Positions 10,565 through 21,899 of a stretch of 64,000 bases of DNA are shown one piece after another. The first letter of the stretch is position 1. Each line of letters opens with the position of its first letter. The stretch is taken from NCBI GenBank assembly GCA_015179025.1, contig WHUX01000003.1:496001-560000 (forward strand), read 5' to 3'. Source of the stretch: Terfezia claveryi (taxonomy: Eukaryota; Ascomycota; Pezizomycetes; Pezizales; Pezizaceae). The position numbers and the translations under genes were made by a program. Under the pieces are notes generated by a model, which searched no databases, was not told the origin of the DNA, and saw nothing but the letters and a program-made list of their open reading frames with translations.

Positions 10565-11008
10565 ATGCGCCTCTACTCCCCATTGGCACCCATTCAACCC
10601 CCTCTGCGCACGCCCCACGCCATTTTTCCAAAACCACGAAGACCCCGAGCCCTTTCCTTAGGTCCTTCTTTGTGCCTATGCTTATCCCCACAGGTGCAAC
10701 AACTCCCATGCATGCCATTGAACGGCAGCTCAGGAGCAAACAAAGCAGAAGGTATATTTTCGACTATTGATTGCTTCTTACTGGGCCAGAGTGGAGACCA
10801 GGAGAACGTACGGCGTTGGGCTGAAAATTGTGAGAAGGGGGCCGAGCCGGGTTGGAAAGTATTGCAGACGGGAGTTGAAGCAATTGACCCGGTGGGAACA
10901 CCAGGGGCGCTGTTGCCTGGATCGGTGTTGGCTGTGGTGATATTGGTAGCAGGATTTTGTGTTATAGGTTTCGCAAGACCTAAAGCGCGGGTAAAAACCG
11001 TGATCTAG
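10565..11008 (+). CDS. hypothetical single-pass membrane protein
   Basis: The second half of this frame looks like a real C terminus: from about residue 50 (possible start ATG at 10712, MPLNGSSGANK) a soluble stretch with GQSGDQENVRRW is followed by a hydrophobic segment LLPGSVLAVVILVAGFCVIG (about residues 116-135) and a basic tail RPKARVKTVI. Such a layout suggests a single-pass, C-terminally anchored protein. CCCCACAG just before codon 45 could be a 3' splice site, so the true 5' end may be an upstream exon and the first part of the frame may be intron. No family is recognised. The stop lies 29 bases from the stop of the convergent gene. Confidence 0.4.
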   Translation: MRLYSPLAPIQPPLRTPHAIFPKPRRPRALSLGPSLCLCLSPQVQQLPCMPLNGSSGANKAEGIFSTIDCFLLGQSGDQENVRRWAENCEKGAEPGWKVLQTGVEAIDPVGTPGALLPGSVLAVVILVAGFCVIGFARPKARVKTVI

Positions 11009-11037
11009 ATGAAATACAAAATCAGCTTGACAGGCCT

Positions 11038-12684
11038 TCAACCAGCACACCGAGAAGATATGCCTACCGCTCCACTCTTCTTGCCATGTGCCTTATCCAC
11101 ATTCTCTGTTGTCGATTTACTCAAAACCCTCTCCGCTTTCTTCTCTTCCACCTCCCTTCTCAGGGACTCACTTCTCTCCCTGCATGTTTGCGTCCTTGCG
11201 CCTTCCCTCTCCCTCGGTATAAACACTTCATTGTCACTCTCTCCATCGTCGTCCTCTGGATCGGCCCCATCGCTCTCTCTGGAGCCCCTAGCGCCTTGCT
11301 CCTTCACCAATGTCCTAAGTTTATCCAACTTCCTTAGCGAAACCTGCAAGTTCCTCAACAGGCGCATATTTAATTCTGCTAGTTGGCGGAGATTTTGAGG
11401 GTCCGCCGATGCTCGTTGAAGAACGAGTTGGTGGAGAGCCGGGAATGCCCCGGTTGGTGCGTTGAGGGGAGTTGATGTGCCACTGCTTGGATTTTGCGAC
11501 AAATTTACCGTCTCTGAATGCTTCTCCCCATCCATGACTGGTAGAATTAGGGAGGCGTGCTCACCAGGTGTGGAAGGCTGTGCATTATCAACACTACAAG
11601 TTTCCAATGCCTCCGATAGCCTTCTGAGTTCTTCGTATGTCCGATGGAGTTGCAATTCCACCATTCTATTAAGCCTTGCTGAGGGGTCTTCTTCGCGAGA
11701 TAAGGCTCTTCTTTCTCCCTCATTAAGACTTCCGGGAATCATTTCATTCCTCAAGCTGCTACCCGCCCCTGCTCTCTCCACTGGACTCCTCCCTCTTGTC
11801 TGTTCGCTGGCAAGCGTAGGCAAAGGCAACTTCATAGGAGTGCCCCTCCTCAGGGAGTGAATACATTCAGTCTCCTCACCCATATCTGAAGTTGGAGATT
11901 CCTCTTCTGCACTAGATGCGGAAACCAGCGTATCTAGTCGTCTACCGAGCTTATATCCAAAATTTCCACTAGTGTTTCCTTCTTTCTCATACAAGGCATG
12001 GTGGGGATGGATATTGTTACTGTGGTGGTGATCACCAAATACCGATCCACCGATAGAAGGACTTTCAAGGGAAATAATCAATGAGCGCATCGATGAGCAG
12101 CGTGAAATGCGTGCTGAAGAAGGGTAAGATGGGAGAGGTGTGGTGATATCCGCTGCTTCCTCTATTGGGTTTGCTGCTTGCGGCGAGAGGGAAGCAGGAG
12201 TATTCGGGTGATGGGGTTTGTGAAAGTGATGGGAGTGATAGTGGTGTTCGTGGACAGGCACAGGGAGAGTATCAGGGAAATGAACACTCGGTGGTGTAGT
12301 TGCCTCAGCTACTCCTGCTGTCGGAGATGCTTGCCCTGCTTCAGCAGCTCTGTTCTCCTGTATTTTCAGTGGTGTCTCTCCTGATGAGGTCTTCGTCTGT
12401 CCACACGATCCTGTCCTCGATGTACTGTCAAAGTCGAAGCTTGCTACATGCCTGCTTATATCGTCAAAGCCCACGAAGGGAATTGGGGACGGAACTATCG
12501 GCGAAGCCGGTTTATCCGTCGTTTGCTCTTCCCGGGGGGAGCATAAGGCTGTGACGGGATCCCTCATGGCTGTATTTTGAGCTGCGGTCGTAATAGCCGG
12601 AGGCGAGGGGCTGCGGTGATCTTGCGTTTGAGGCTGCCTCTCCGGCAGCAGGGAGGGGGGACAAGCCGTTTCATGACAGTCCAT
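11038..12684 (-). CDS. hypothetical Ser/Pro-rich protein with coiled coils
   Basis: An uninterrupted 548-codon frame starting MDCHETACPP. The N-terminal half is low-complexity: Pro/Ser/Thr-rich, with a His-rich stretch HEHHYHSHHFHKPHHP near residue 142 and Ser-rich SSMRSLIISLESPS. Two amphipathic helical stretches follow: RLNRMVELQLHRTYEELRRL (about 340) and AELNMRLLRNLQVSLRKLDK (about 437), then an acidic block DPEDDDGESDNEV and a charged C terminus. No catalytic motif is visible. Codon use is C/G-biased, unlike the AT-rich repeats, which supports a host gene. It converges on the membrane protein frame. Function is not assignable; a scaffold or regulatory protein is only a guess. Confidence 0.65.
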   Translation of the reverse strand: MDCHETACPPSLLPERQPQTQDHRSPSPPAITTAAQNTAMRDPVTALCSPREEQTTDKPASPIVPSPIPFVGFDDISRHVASFDFDSTSRTGSCGQTKTSSGETPLKIQENRAAEAGQASPTAGVAEATTPPSVHFPDTLPVPVHEHHYHSHHFHKPHHPNTPASLSPQAANPIEEAADITTPLPSYPSSARISRCSSMRSLIISLESPSIGGSVFGDHHHSNNIHPHHALYEKEGNTSGNFGYKLGRRLDTLVSASSAEEESPTSDMGEETECIHSLRRGTPMKLPLPTLASEQTRGRSPVERAGAGSSLRNEMIPGSLNEGERRALSREEDPSARLNRMVELQLHRTYEELRRLSEALETCSVDNAQPSTPGEHASLILPVMDGEKHSETVNLSQNPSSGTSTPLNAPTGAFPALHQLVLQRASADPQNLRQLAELNMRLLRNLQVSLRKLDKLRTLVKEQGARGSRESDGADPEDDDGESDNEVFIPREREGARTQTCRERSESLRREVEEKKAERVLSKSTTENVDKAHGKKSGAVGISSRCAG

Positions 12685-13925
12685 ATCCGGGGTCCTTATT
12701 CGCTTGTGGTAAATACCTGCTAAAGTATATAGATGTAGATGCTAGTGGAGATATAGCTTTGATTGTTGACCGCGAGTTGATTTTGGGGGCGGGTTATCGT
12801 TTGGATGTAGATGTGACGATGATGGGTGGAGTGTCCAGGGAGGAGTGGAGACCGAAACCTCCCAGGGCACGGGATTTAAGCTTAGAGTTGGTGCAGATAG
12901 GAACAAAGGTTATTGTTATCGCTATCGCTATCGCTATGGTGCCCACCTCTCGCACAACACGCGGCTCGGCAACCCTCCGCTCCCAGATTTCCCGACTGCA
13001 ACTGCAGCCGGTGATGTCAGTCCCGTATCCCAATCCCAAGGGATGGGCGTTTTGACCTTGAGCAGGTTTCGTGGGTGGGTAAAGGATCTCCATAGGCATC
13101 CCCGGCCGGCTGATAGAGTTCACTGGGCCCGTCTTGTGACCTCTTGTCTGACCCAGTAATATTTTTAACCGAGCAGCTTGATTTTGTTATTGTATATATT
13201 TTGAGAGGGCAATGGTTAAACATTGAAGGGCCGAAGCTACATCAAACTTTCATTCCTCGGATGCCGTTTCGCTGTATATTCATGGTCAGCGCCCCTGTAT
13301 ACGCGATTCCATGAATATAGTCTACCCTCTCCCCGCAAAATTTAGATATCGCCCCACGCTGATTTACGCAGTGGAATTGGACCTACCGCACCAACTTTGA
13401 ATGTCCAAATTAGATCCGATCGTTGGATATACGTACGGCTGGGTCTCATCAGGCACGATATCGCCGTGTATCGTAGACATCTGTATCCCTGCAGTCTCCC
13501 GTTTGTCGGTAATCTCAACCATCGACACCGTGACGTTCCTTGATGCACGTCTCGAGAACACAAGTTCCAGCTTCTAAACAGACTCCTTATCTTGTTGGCA
13601 AGTACGTACGGACTCTTCACGAAAACCGATATAAAATACCGGGGCCTATAGAGCCGTTTGATACATATACATGTACATCCTGTGCATCTGTAACAATCGT
13701 GAAACAGATCGGATGCGGGGACCTGTCTCACCGGATCCGTACTGCATGCATGCAGGTCATGGCACACGTCAGAGCGCTTCCACTCCTTCACTGCTTGGGA
13801 GGCCTGCAAGTATCGGTGGAGGGCCGGATCTGCTTGTTTTTTCTATGTAGTCATGTTACATCACTCTTTAGCTTGGATTCGCCACTTTTGTATTTTCCAA
13901 TCATTCGTTCGCAATGTGACGAGAC
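12685..13925. other. intergenic region between divergent genes
   Basis: Contains a short microsatellite of TATCGC units (about 12917-12938). Several overlapping short frames are seen but none has domain evidence. It separates the 5' ends of the 548-residue gene (-) and the dehydrogenase gene (+), so promoters of both are expected here. Confidence 0.4.
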
Positions 13926-13927
13926 TA

Positions 13928-14051
13928 CCGTATTTTCTGGTTGTTTATGACCCGGCGCTACTGCAAGTTCTCTCATACAAATCCAACGTTCTTGTCCGCA
14001 CGAGCACTTCGATAGGTCTAGTTGAGTGAAAATCACACTCAGAAAATACGG
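13928..14051. repeat. 124-bp TIR element (MITE candidate) upstream of the DHODH gene
   Basis: CCGTATTTTCTG at 13928-13939 is exactly mirrored by CAGAAAATACGG at 14040-14051, and both ends carry TA outside (13926-13927 and 14052-14053). A 12-bp terminal repeat with a TA flank suggests a tiny Tc1/mariner-type MITE. It ends about 160 bases before the start codon of the dehydrogenase gene. A regulatory palindrome is an alternative reading. Confidence 0.55.
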
Positions 14052-14212
14052 TATACGACGGCAAGTCGACCACAGAACCGTTTCCAAGCGATCGACGACA
14101 TCTCTGTATAGCTACATTGGTACTGTATGTTGATTGACCACCGCCCAAGCCCCTCAAACTCGCGCGACAAAAAAGCCAAGCCCAACCCTTACCCTTATCT
14201 GATTCTCACCAA

Positions 14213-15328
14213 ATGGCTGCAACTTCTCTCCGGCGAATCTGTCTCCACCCACCCCTCACCAATTCCTCTTCCCCCTGGGCCACCTCCCTCGAACACCTTT
14301 CCGCTCTCTACTCCTCCCCCTTCACTGGAGCCATCACCACCCGTACCTCCCTCACCGGCCCCAAAGGCTTCCCCCACGATCCCACTATCCATCAATATAC
14401 CTTCCTTTCTCCCCAATCCGCCCCACTGACCTCCGATGCCCAGACAAAATCTACCACGCCTCCACAGTCAGATACCCGCCCCCATCTTTCGTCACCCTTT
14501 CCAGTGCACAACTCAGGGGCGGTAAACACCTTTGGATACTCCCCTTATCCGCTCTCGTATTACCTCGGTTGTCTATCCTATCTCCCTCCACCACCACGAG
14601 AGGCCCCCATTAAGCCAGTGATTATCTCCATAACAGGCTCACCCGAGGATATAATCTCAGGTCTAGAAAGCATTTATAATGCGGCGGAGGGTGTTCCTTC
14701 ACATATGCCTCTCTGGGCAGAAATAAACCTGTCCTGCCCAAACATCCCTGACAAGCCACCCCCCGCATACGACATTGCAGAATTGACAGAATATCTCCAT
14801 GCTGTAGCTTCATGGAGGAATCAATTGAAAGAAAATAGATTGCCTGTTGAAAAAATAAAGATTGGGATAAAGACATCCCCGTACACCTACCTCGGACAGT
14901 TTCAGATGGTGGTTGGTGCGTTAGCGGCAGCACCTGATGTGATTGATTTTATTACAGCGTGCAATACCCTCGGGACATCCCTCTCGTTCCTCCCCACAGA
15001 AGGGGACTACCTCCTTGGTGGTCTTAGCGGGCCCTCACTGCACCCGCTCGCGCTTGGGAACGTCTATACGTTGAGAAAGTTACTTGATGAATATGGAAGT
15101 GGGGAGTTGAGTGATGTGGGGATTATTGGTGTGGGAGGGGTTTGTGATGGAAGGACGTTCGGGGCGATGCGGAGAGCAGGAGCGGATGTAGTTGGGGTGG
15201 GAGTGGGAGTTGGGGCGCAGATAGAAGGGTGGGGGATTGAGAAGGGGGTGGAGAGGGCTTTTGGTGGTATTATGGTTGGGGTGGTGGAGTCGTCTGACAA
15301 CCGCTCCCCATTAGTCAAAATTCTTTGA
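14213..15328 (+). CDS. dihydroorotate dehydrogenase-like protein (family 1, class 1A type)
   Basis: A 371-residue intact frame. Class 1A dihydroorotate dehydrogenases are cytosolic FMN enzymes that oxidise dihydroorotate to orotate in pyrimidine synthesis using fumarate. Visible motifs: SPFTGAITTRTSL (residues 35-47), NTFGYSPYPLSYYL (105-118), INLSCPNIPDKPPPAYD (171-187) with the class 1A catalytic Cys at 175, KIGIK (216-220), ITACNTLG (247-254), GLSGPSLHPLAL (270-281) and the phosphate-binding IIGVGG (304-309). The family is usually near 310 residues; the surplus lies mainly in a Thr/Ser/Pro-rich insert around 60-100. No mitochondrial targeting or transmembrane anchor of class 2 is evident. 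The start has good context (CACCAAATGGC). Some motifs differ from the strict consensus (GVGVG near 330), so a paralogue with altered substrate is possible. Confidence 0.82.
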   Translation: MAATSLRRICLHPPLTNSSSPWATSLEHLSALYSSPFTGAITTRTSLTGPKGFPHDPTIHQYTFLSPQSAPLTSDAQTKSTTPPQSDTRPHLSSPFPVHNSGAVNTFGYSPYPLSYYLGCLSYLPPPPREAPIKPVIISITGSPEDIISGLESIYNAAEGVPSHMPLWAEINLSCPNIPDKPPPAYDIAELTEYLHAVASWRNQLKENRLPVEKIKIGIKTSPYTYLGQFQMVVGALAAAPDVIDFITACNTLGTSLSFLPTEGDYLLGGLSGPSLHPLALGNVYTLRKLLDEYGSGELSDVGIIGVGGVCDGRTFGAMRRAGADVVGVGVGVGAQIEGWGIEKGVERAFGGIMVGVVESSDNRSPLVKIL

Positions 15329-17160
15329 TACAAATTGCTCTCGGGGGGTTTTGATTTTTGTTCTTGGCTTGTCCATTGGGGTTAATATTTTCAGTTCTCA
15401 ACTTCACTTCAATCTATATCCCGCATGGAAATGCTCGAGGTTACCCGGTAGCCCTAGTAGGCGCTTCCAAACTAGTCAATCGATATCCATTGCTCATGTG
15501 GCTGGGGTATTGATAAGATTATGCATGGAATTTTGTGGACTGAGTTGGAGGCACTTATCTAATATCACAAACAAATTTATGAATATCTTTTCGTACCCAT
15601 ATAACAATGCTGTGAGCGTACAATATACTATCGGTGTCTAGGCAAACATGGCACCCAGTGATCAAACACTCTCCAGCAAATGCAATGTCAATTCCTCTTA
15701 GGAGAACAACGCTCAAAATGTATAATATTTGAGTCATAAAGCTAATGAGGGAAAGAAAGAGGTTCTTTGTGCCTAGGCTTGAAACTGCACCATAATCTTG
15801 GTCGTGTCTCTCAATGACCCCAGAGTAAGAAGCACTGAGGCAGGGGGACATGAAAAATAGGGGTTGGTGTTAGTCCTTCTTCCTCCATGCATGCTAGGTC
15901 GTGAAGTTCTTATCGACTTGTCTAGGTGGCTCGTATTCTCACTGATGCGGTGTTTCAACTGGGCACATGCTACATCTCTCGTGGTAGTGTTGAGTGCAAG
16001 TTGAGAAGCTCCTTAAACCCGCAGCCATGCATCGCCACTACATACTACGGAGGCGTTTGTCAAATCTAATAGCAATTGCACCCACTTTCCTTTTTTTCCT
16101 CCGCGGAACCCAAATATGTCAGCACCATTTACGGATTTGAATCGACATTTGTTGATGTCTCCCGTTCTGAATTCGTACTCAAGTCTCGGACATTGAATTG
16201 AATCTAGCTGATGCAGATACTGTTTGCTTGATCTATGAGGTTACAGATTGTTCGGAATGGTTTGTTATGGTGGAATTCTTCAATGAAATAATTTTCCCTT
16301 ATTTCGTATATCAAAATAAGTGTGGGGTTCCACACACATATATATGTATACATTTTCCATGCCGCGCAGCCTACCGCGTATGTTCGTTTCCGTCATCTAA
16401 TATGTGGACTTAGCCCTGGTTCCACAAGTGGAGCCGGCATGAACCCATTTGTGGGTCACGCGAGACTATCCTTTTAACAGGTACTCGTGTGCACGTCTAG
16501 ATTGCTTCGAGTGGTCGGCTGCTGAAACTGCCATCAGGCGTTAGCTTTGAATGCGATTGCAGTAGTTTAGAATCCGCTGTAGAAGCCGACTGAAAAAGCC
16601 GATACTTATTCGTCAATAATGTGTTTTCCGCGTGCCTCTAACTAGCATAGCTGGGACGACTCACTTGAAACTGGAGATAGATATATGTAGAGTTGGGAAT
16701 TTTGGGGTAGGCGGGAGACAGGTATTTTGCTGTTAAAGAATAGCCAATGAGGGTAAAGTAGCAACTGTATTGCCAGTGTTTAAAAGCGGAGTATCACATA
16801 GCTAAGGGTTCCTTTCTCCTTCTGCCATATCAGCAAATTTCGGTGGGCAACTATTTATTCTCCGGCACTCTACGATACTTTTTGAAGTTATGTCCCACGG
16901 TGATCCTCAGCGGGGAAGTTATTCGAGCTCGCTCACTCCTCGTATTGGTCCCCGCATGATTCCATTATGTATTCTTATAATGGAATGTATACGAAAATCA
17001 GTGGAGATTCATGCGGGCAAATCCAATATATCGTTTGCAATTGGTCCTATGAATTCCTCCATCGTTCTTTGCCCTTTTTGCCCTTTTTTCTGCTATTTGA
17101 CCTTCGATTTCGAGTTCTCTATAGAATGATCTCTGGGTATCCACTTTTTCAGACTGAAGT
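15329..17160. other. 1.8 kb without a recognisable gene
   Basis: Only short frames with no domains. Base composition is near balanced, and no terminal repeats, tails or RNA genes were recognised. Confidence 0.4.
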
Positions 17161-17204
17161 TTAGGTGAAGTCAGAAATCTCTAAGCCTCAAAGGGGCTGA
17201 AGAT

Positions 17205-17941
17205 GTGATGAAAGACAGGAAGGATGATTTGGTTTGGATGCCACGAATACTAATGTTGATTAATGAAGTAAAGAGGTTGAGTGGGAACTCACATGACGAG
17301 GTAATGACTACGGAGATGGATGAAGCAAACATTGTTTTTTTTGAAGAGATGGAAGATGAGCTGGATCTGTTGAGAGGGGGTGAGAGATCATTACTAAGGG
17401 CCGTGGATAGGAAAAATGAGGTATTGACCCTCATGACAAGGAGCAGAAAGAAACAGAAAGTTGAGCTAGAGGGAAAAAAAAAAGAGATTTAGAAGATTTT
17501 TAATCATTCATAGATGATTTATTAAACTGGAAAACTAAATCTTACACAAATGGAGGGAGATAGAGAGATTGATGGGTGTGGAGGAGGCTCTAGTGAGTCT
17601 TAAGGAATCTACGGAAAGACTTAAGAAAACTCTAGAGATGTATGAAGAAGAGGGAGAGGAGTTGGGCAGAAAATTAACAGCTTTTGAAGCACAACCCAAA
17701 GGAAATTCATCGAGGCTGTAAACGAGAACTCAGCTTTGAAGCGGAGGCGGATTATTGGAAAGAAAGGCTGGAGAAGGCAGAAAATTACAGTATCGAAGTT
17801 GGCAAGAAAATAGACGAGATGTGGGAAGTGGTATTGGAAGAGGAGGTTGCGAGAAGGGTAGAAAAGGAGCCGGAGAAGAAAAAAGTGGCAGGGGGGAAGG
17901 CGATGGCAAAAGAAGGAATATGAGGGTACAATGAAATGCAC
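17205..17941 (+). pseudogene. degenerate coiled-coil gene
   Basis: Charged, Glu/Lys-rich frames follow one another: 17205-17492 (EEMEDELDLLRGGERSLLRA), a stretch near 17578-17720 (LKESTERLKKTLEMYEEEGE) and 17684-17923 (YWKERLEKAENYSIEVGKKI). They change frame and end in stops, which suggests one long coiled-coil gene broken by indels. No membrane segment or enzyme motif remains. Similar charged remnants recur at 21900-23446, 25638-25960 and 57353-58315, but clear alignment between them was not possible by eye except for the last pair. Confidence 0.4.
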
Positions 17942-19748
17942 TCCCTACACCGAAGACAGTAAAAATAGAGGAAAGGACTGAGTCAGGAAGTATTTGGAAG
18001 AGGCAATGGAAGGTGAAAGGAAGGAGGAAAGAGAGGGCCAAAAAAGCATGACACCACATGACAAAAACCGAGATGAGATGAGGCTACGAAGAATGTTGAA
18101 CACCTGATCACCATACAAAGACATGTCCGATTATGAGATGGAGGACAAGGATGAGGCTCCAATGACACCTCAGTCTCGATCACAAAAAACAGGCTGCTCA
18201 ACACCAAAGGTCACAAACAAACGAATACAACCCAGTGGGATCTTCGAGAAACGGTCCTGGTCAAGGCATTTATAGTTCACAGAATTCCCTGCCAACGACG
18301 CATAACAGCAACAATACAGAACGTCAACAGAGCAGGCATTGAAGGGGATCGTGCGGGCAAGGTGGCTTGTCGTGGAAAGAGGCGGTAACCAGCTCGGTAG
18401 TTGTCTTCCTTAATGAGTTAAGGGCAAGGAGCGGAAGTTACCGTCCGAACCGTATGGCTTTTATCGGAGTAGGGAGAGAGGGGTTTCTACACCGTTTGAG
18501 TTGGAAGAAACTTCTCCGTGGCAGTCTGGGTTCACATAGTTCTATTTAATTGATTTTGGTTGGTTAGGTTCCGGCGGCCTGTACGGATATAAGTTCTAGG
18601 ACTTTAGTCTTCTCACTTTGGCGTTTTTACCAAAAGTGCCACGAGTGTCAAAAAGCAATAACGCTATAGATTCTACAGATATCCAATAAGTAGATACAGA
18701 CTATAAAGAGCTCTATATCAAGCTAGAAGAGATATGCTGGAAGTTTTAGAATATTCTGGGTGCATAGATACATAGTGTTGTCATCCAATTTATTATAAAG
18801 GTGGTAGTTGGCACCTCGCTTCAAACTCCTAGATTTTCCACCCAAAAGCATTTCCCATTTACAGTGGATATAACGACATGGGCTTTGAGTCCTTGATAGA
18901 AACTAAATTTTAGAGGTTTGGTTGAAGCTAATTCATGGTGTTTACAATCTTTAATACCTTTGCAAAGTTGTATGTTGTAGTGTAAAAACAGTAAAGGGCA
19001 GGGCAAGGACATGGAACTATACAAGGTAATGTTCTAAAGAGATATAATATTCATAATATAGGGATACAAATCACAGATGATAGATCATGCCTTGCTAAAA
19101 AAGTAATAGTGTGAGAAGAGCACAATTGGATCTGTTCACGTTGAGGTGAGTGGTGTTTTACAATGGGAAATACGAAGGATTCAGTTCCAGATTCTAGATA
19201 TGGAAACAAATGAAAGGTCAAGTCAGGTCAGATATACCAGTCGCATTGGGACTGAGAAACATACCTCCCTGAATGTAAACTGTTTCTCAATGTTGATACA
19301 CTGAGACGCCTTGATTTCCAACTGTGCTCCAATGTTCGAGGACTCTACTATAGACAGGAGTGACGGGAGCTTGATTGTTGTGCATGTTTACGATCTAATA
19401 TGTGCATTCAAGGTAAGAAGATATTGCGGAATGACTTATTATAGTTCGTCACTATCTCACGGTAGAAGAAAGAGGATAGCCAAGCAGCTCCTAGGTGCAG
19501 TGTTACTGCAAGAAACCATTGAAGTTCAGCCCTTCCAAGCCTTTGTTTGACGCCTTCTGTTCATAGCCAGTATGTGGCGGCCTGATATCTATTATCCAAT
19601 ACGTCGTACAGTGAACGCCGGGGTTTCGTATACAAGGCGACGGCATAACTCTGTGCTCCCCCAACCCCAGCCAAAATATCTATATCTATACGGACGCAGG
19701 AGAAGAGAAGCTGGATGACAAGCCGCATAGCAATAAGCCGCATAGGAG
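17942..19748. other. no supported gene
   Basis: Short frames only (for example 18367-18549 and 19311-19550). The 18.6-19.1 kb part is AT-rich with dense stops, as in a mutated repeat, but I could not identify it. Confidence 0.35.
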
Positions 19749-19750
19749 TA

Positions 19751-21220
19751 GTCTGGTTGGCACAACACCCTCCACAGGAGGGCATAGGAGTATAGACTTT
19801 AATTAAAAAAATTAAATAAAAAAAAAACACCACTTGTTGAGCAAACCAAAATTGAAGGCGAAAGCCATGACTGTATCCATGTCACCTACCCTAGTCTGGC
19901 TCTAGTCTGTAATCAATTGGAGTCTGCCTTCATCAATCCTGCGTCCGACGTTGTTGATGATCGAGTATCCACAAGTTCTGGCTGATCCTGCATCCGAGCC
20001 ACCTCCCGCACCACCGATACCTCACCGGGCTCTCTAGAGTCACTTCCCCTGTAAGTAACAGCGGGAAAGTTGCCGATCTATATCAAGAGAAAGCAAAGAA
20101 AACCCTGCGGAGGATCGCTGAGTTCTTTAACGGTCCTAAAACCTGTTTCCTGTGTTATTTGTTATATTGTGATTTTCTCTCGGTATATGCATATATTCGC
20201 TATACGCATATCCGCCCCGTCCCGATCGTATGCTTATAACGGGAGTTAACTGAAGTAGAAAGGCAAATATGTAAGAAAGATTTTGGCAATACGCAAATAG
20301 AGACTTTACATTTTGGGTTGTATCTCTTGCAATCACTGCCTAGTGTTTGCGTCTATGGCGAATGTTAACTAGGTACTCCGTATCTAGTACACATCCAAAC
20401 TCGCGACCCAGGCCTATAATAGTCTGGAACCTTGTGGGTGTTCTGTTCTTTTATGCAGAAAAAAAATTAGAAATTTATCACTTTATTTGCTTATTGGAAA
20501 TCAGGATAAAATAAACTCGCCGACCAATATATAGCCAGTCTCAACGAGGCTATCTACAAGCAAACAACCAAACTGCAAGCACCACTGGATTAGCTATCGG
20601 ATTTACCTAATCCTGTTACGGAAATAGCCTATCTCCTTGGTCTAGTTCCAGTCCTAATTACATGAACTACCAATTTAGGGAATTTCAACGTAAGATAGGC
20701 CAGCGATGCATCCTTCTCATATTTCCTCTCACTCGTGCACTTTGTGTGCACATGTGCATTCAAAATTACAAGGCTGCTACATTTCTACGGATAAGTGTAC
20801 TCGCAGACTAACGACGACCAGCACCAACGACCTAGCTGCAAATTACATCACGAACATTATGAAGGCAATCATAGTGCTACTTCTCGTCTTCTGTGCAGGT
20901 TCAATACTGTCTGTGTATGTTTGTATCAAGGAATAACCCCACTTAACTCACCTGGTTGGTGCTAATTGTATTTCTCAGACTACAGATAACGCTCGGTACA
21001 AGAATACCAGATATAAGCATATATTAGATACAAGCATTCCCATATAGTAAATAGCATATTTTACATACTAGAATATTCTTATTCTTTTCGCTTAGTCACC
21101 ATAAGTACATATGCTTGTATCTAGAGATGCACTTAGTCTCATGCCAAGACCCTAGATGCACTAAGCCACAGAGAGATGCTTATCGATAAGATCTCTACGA
21201 GAGGCTTGTGCCAACCAGAC
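19751..21220. mobile_element. candidate TIR element (GTCTGGTTGGCACAA ends)
   Basis: The segment starts GTCTGGTTGGCACAA after TA (19749-19750) and ends TTGTGCCAACCAGAC before TA (21221-21222), a perfect 15-bp terminal inverted repeat with TA flanks, as in Tc1/mariner-like elements. Length is 1470 bp. No transposase is visible inside, only a short signal-peptide-like exon at 20859 and older tail-like sequence at 19775-19830 (GGCATAGGAGTA then A-rich). The same terminus occurs singly at 9820, 49826-49839, 55496 and 61616. Boundaries are inferred from these ends alone. Confidence 0.5.
20859..21027 (+). pseudogene. 5' fragment of a small membrane/secreted protein gene with intron
   Basis: Exon 1 encodes MKAIIVLLLVFCAGSILS, a signal peptide or membrane anchor, possibly preceded by an N-terminal tail in the same frame from 20706. 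A good intron follows: GTATGT at 20915, CTAAT near 20962 and CAG at 20976-20978 (64 bp). The spliced frame stops after about 34 residues, in sequence rich in ATATAAGCAT-like motifs of pogo-type elements. The layout (hydrophobic helix with an intron directly after it) matches the gene at 55895, so this is probably a truncated relative. Confidence 0.4.
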
Positions 21221-21277
21221 TAGAATAACCCGCTCCACAACCTAAAACATAAGGAAGCAATCGCTACTTTACAAATC

Positions 21278-21469
21278 ATGGAATCTTCTCGTACCTACTT
21301 GCCATTGCCGAACAAAACTCCCAAGGCTACCTGGCGATATATCAAGCGCTGGTTTGAGGCAGAATACCCTAATAAAGATCTTACTCAATCACAAATCAGC
21401 AAAATCCTCAACCCAAAGCGACCTCGTGGCCTTTCTGATGTTGATCCAGCACAAGTCCAAAAGCTATGA
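21278..21469 (+). pseudogene. pogo-like transposase N-terminal fragment
   Basis: The frame contains YIKRWFEAEYPNKDLTQSQI and SKILNPKRPRGLSD, the same helix-turn-helix pattern as the fragment at 817. The frame ends at 21469 and no DDE domain follows. About 220 bases downstream a pogo-like end is present (21690-21781), so both probably belong to one decayed element. Confidence 0.55.
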
Positions 21470-21689
21470 CCCGAGTCCAAGCGAATCAAGACTGGGAAAT
21501 ATCCGAAATTAGAACGTGCATTATATCAATGGCAGAAGTTAATGCAACATCGTGGAGCGGCAATATCAATCAGAATTAATATTACAAGAGACGGCTGCAT
21601 GCACAGTTTTGGGTGAAGATGATATTTATCTCTTGCATGCTCCTGTCATATTCGTGGTGCTATTCTGCAACTTTTCCGAGTTTATTGCA

Positions 21690-21781
21690 TACTTGCCTAT
21701 TTTCTTGTGATATAGGAATATATTGGTTATAAGCATATCCCCCTCCGTCCAGACGATATGAATGTATCGGGCGTCATCCCT
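21690..21781. repeat. decayed pogo-like terminus
   Basis: Read on the minus strand this stretch parallels the left end of the element at 60824: both share GATA(C)A..ATATCGT and then TATGCTTATAACC/GTAACCAATATA and GAAAATAGG. The outermost bases no longer match the CAGAGG terminus, so the exact end is unclear. Confidence 0.45.
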
Positions 21782-21899
21782 ACCAGTATGCATCACAGGA
21801 ACGTTCAAGCACCGTCATCCACCAAGACCTCCGAATATCCCCCTTCATCCCTACCTCCCCTACAATTACAAACCATCTCAGCTACTTTGAGGAGATAAT

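Noticed and set aside
10509..10739. 76-codon minus frame opposite the membrane protein ORF
   Set aside because: No domain, overlaps the plus-strand frame and lacks any supporting signal.
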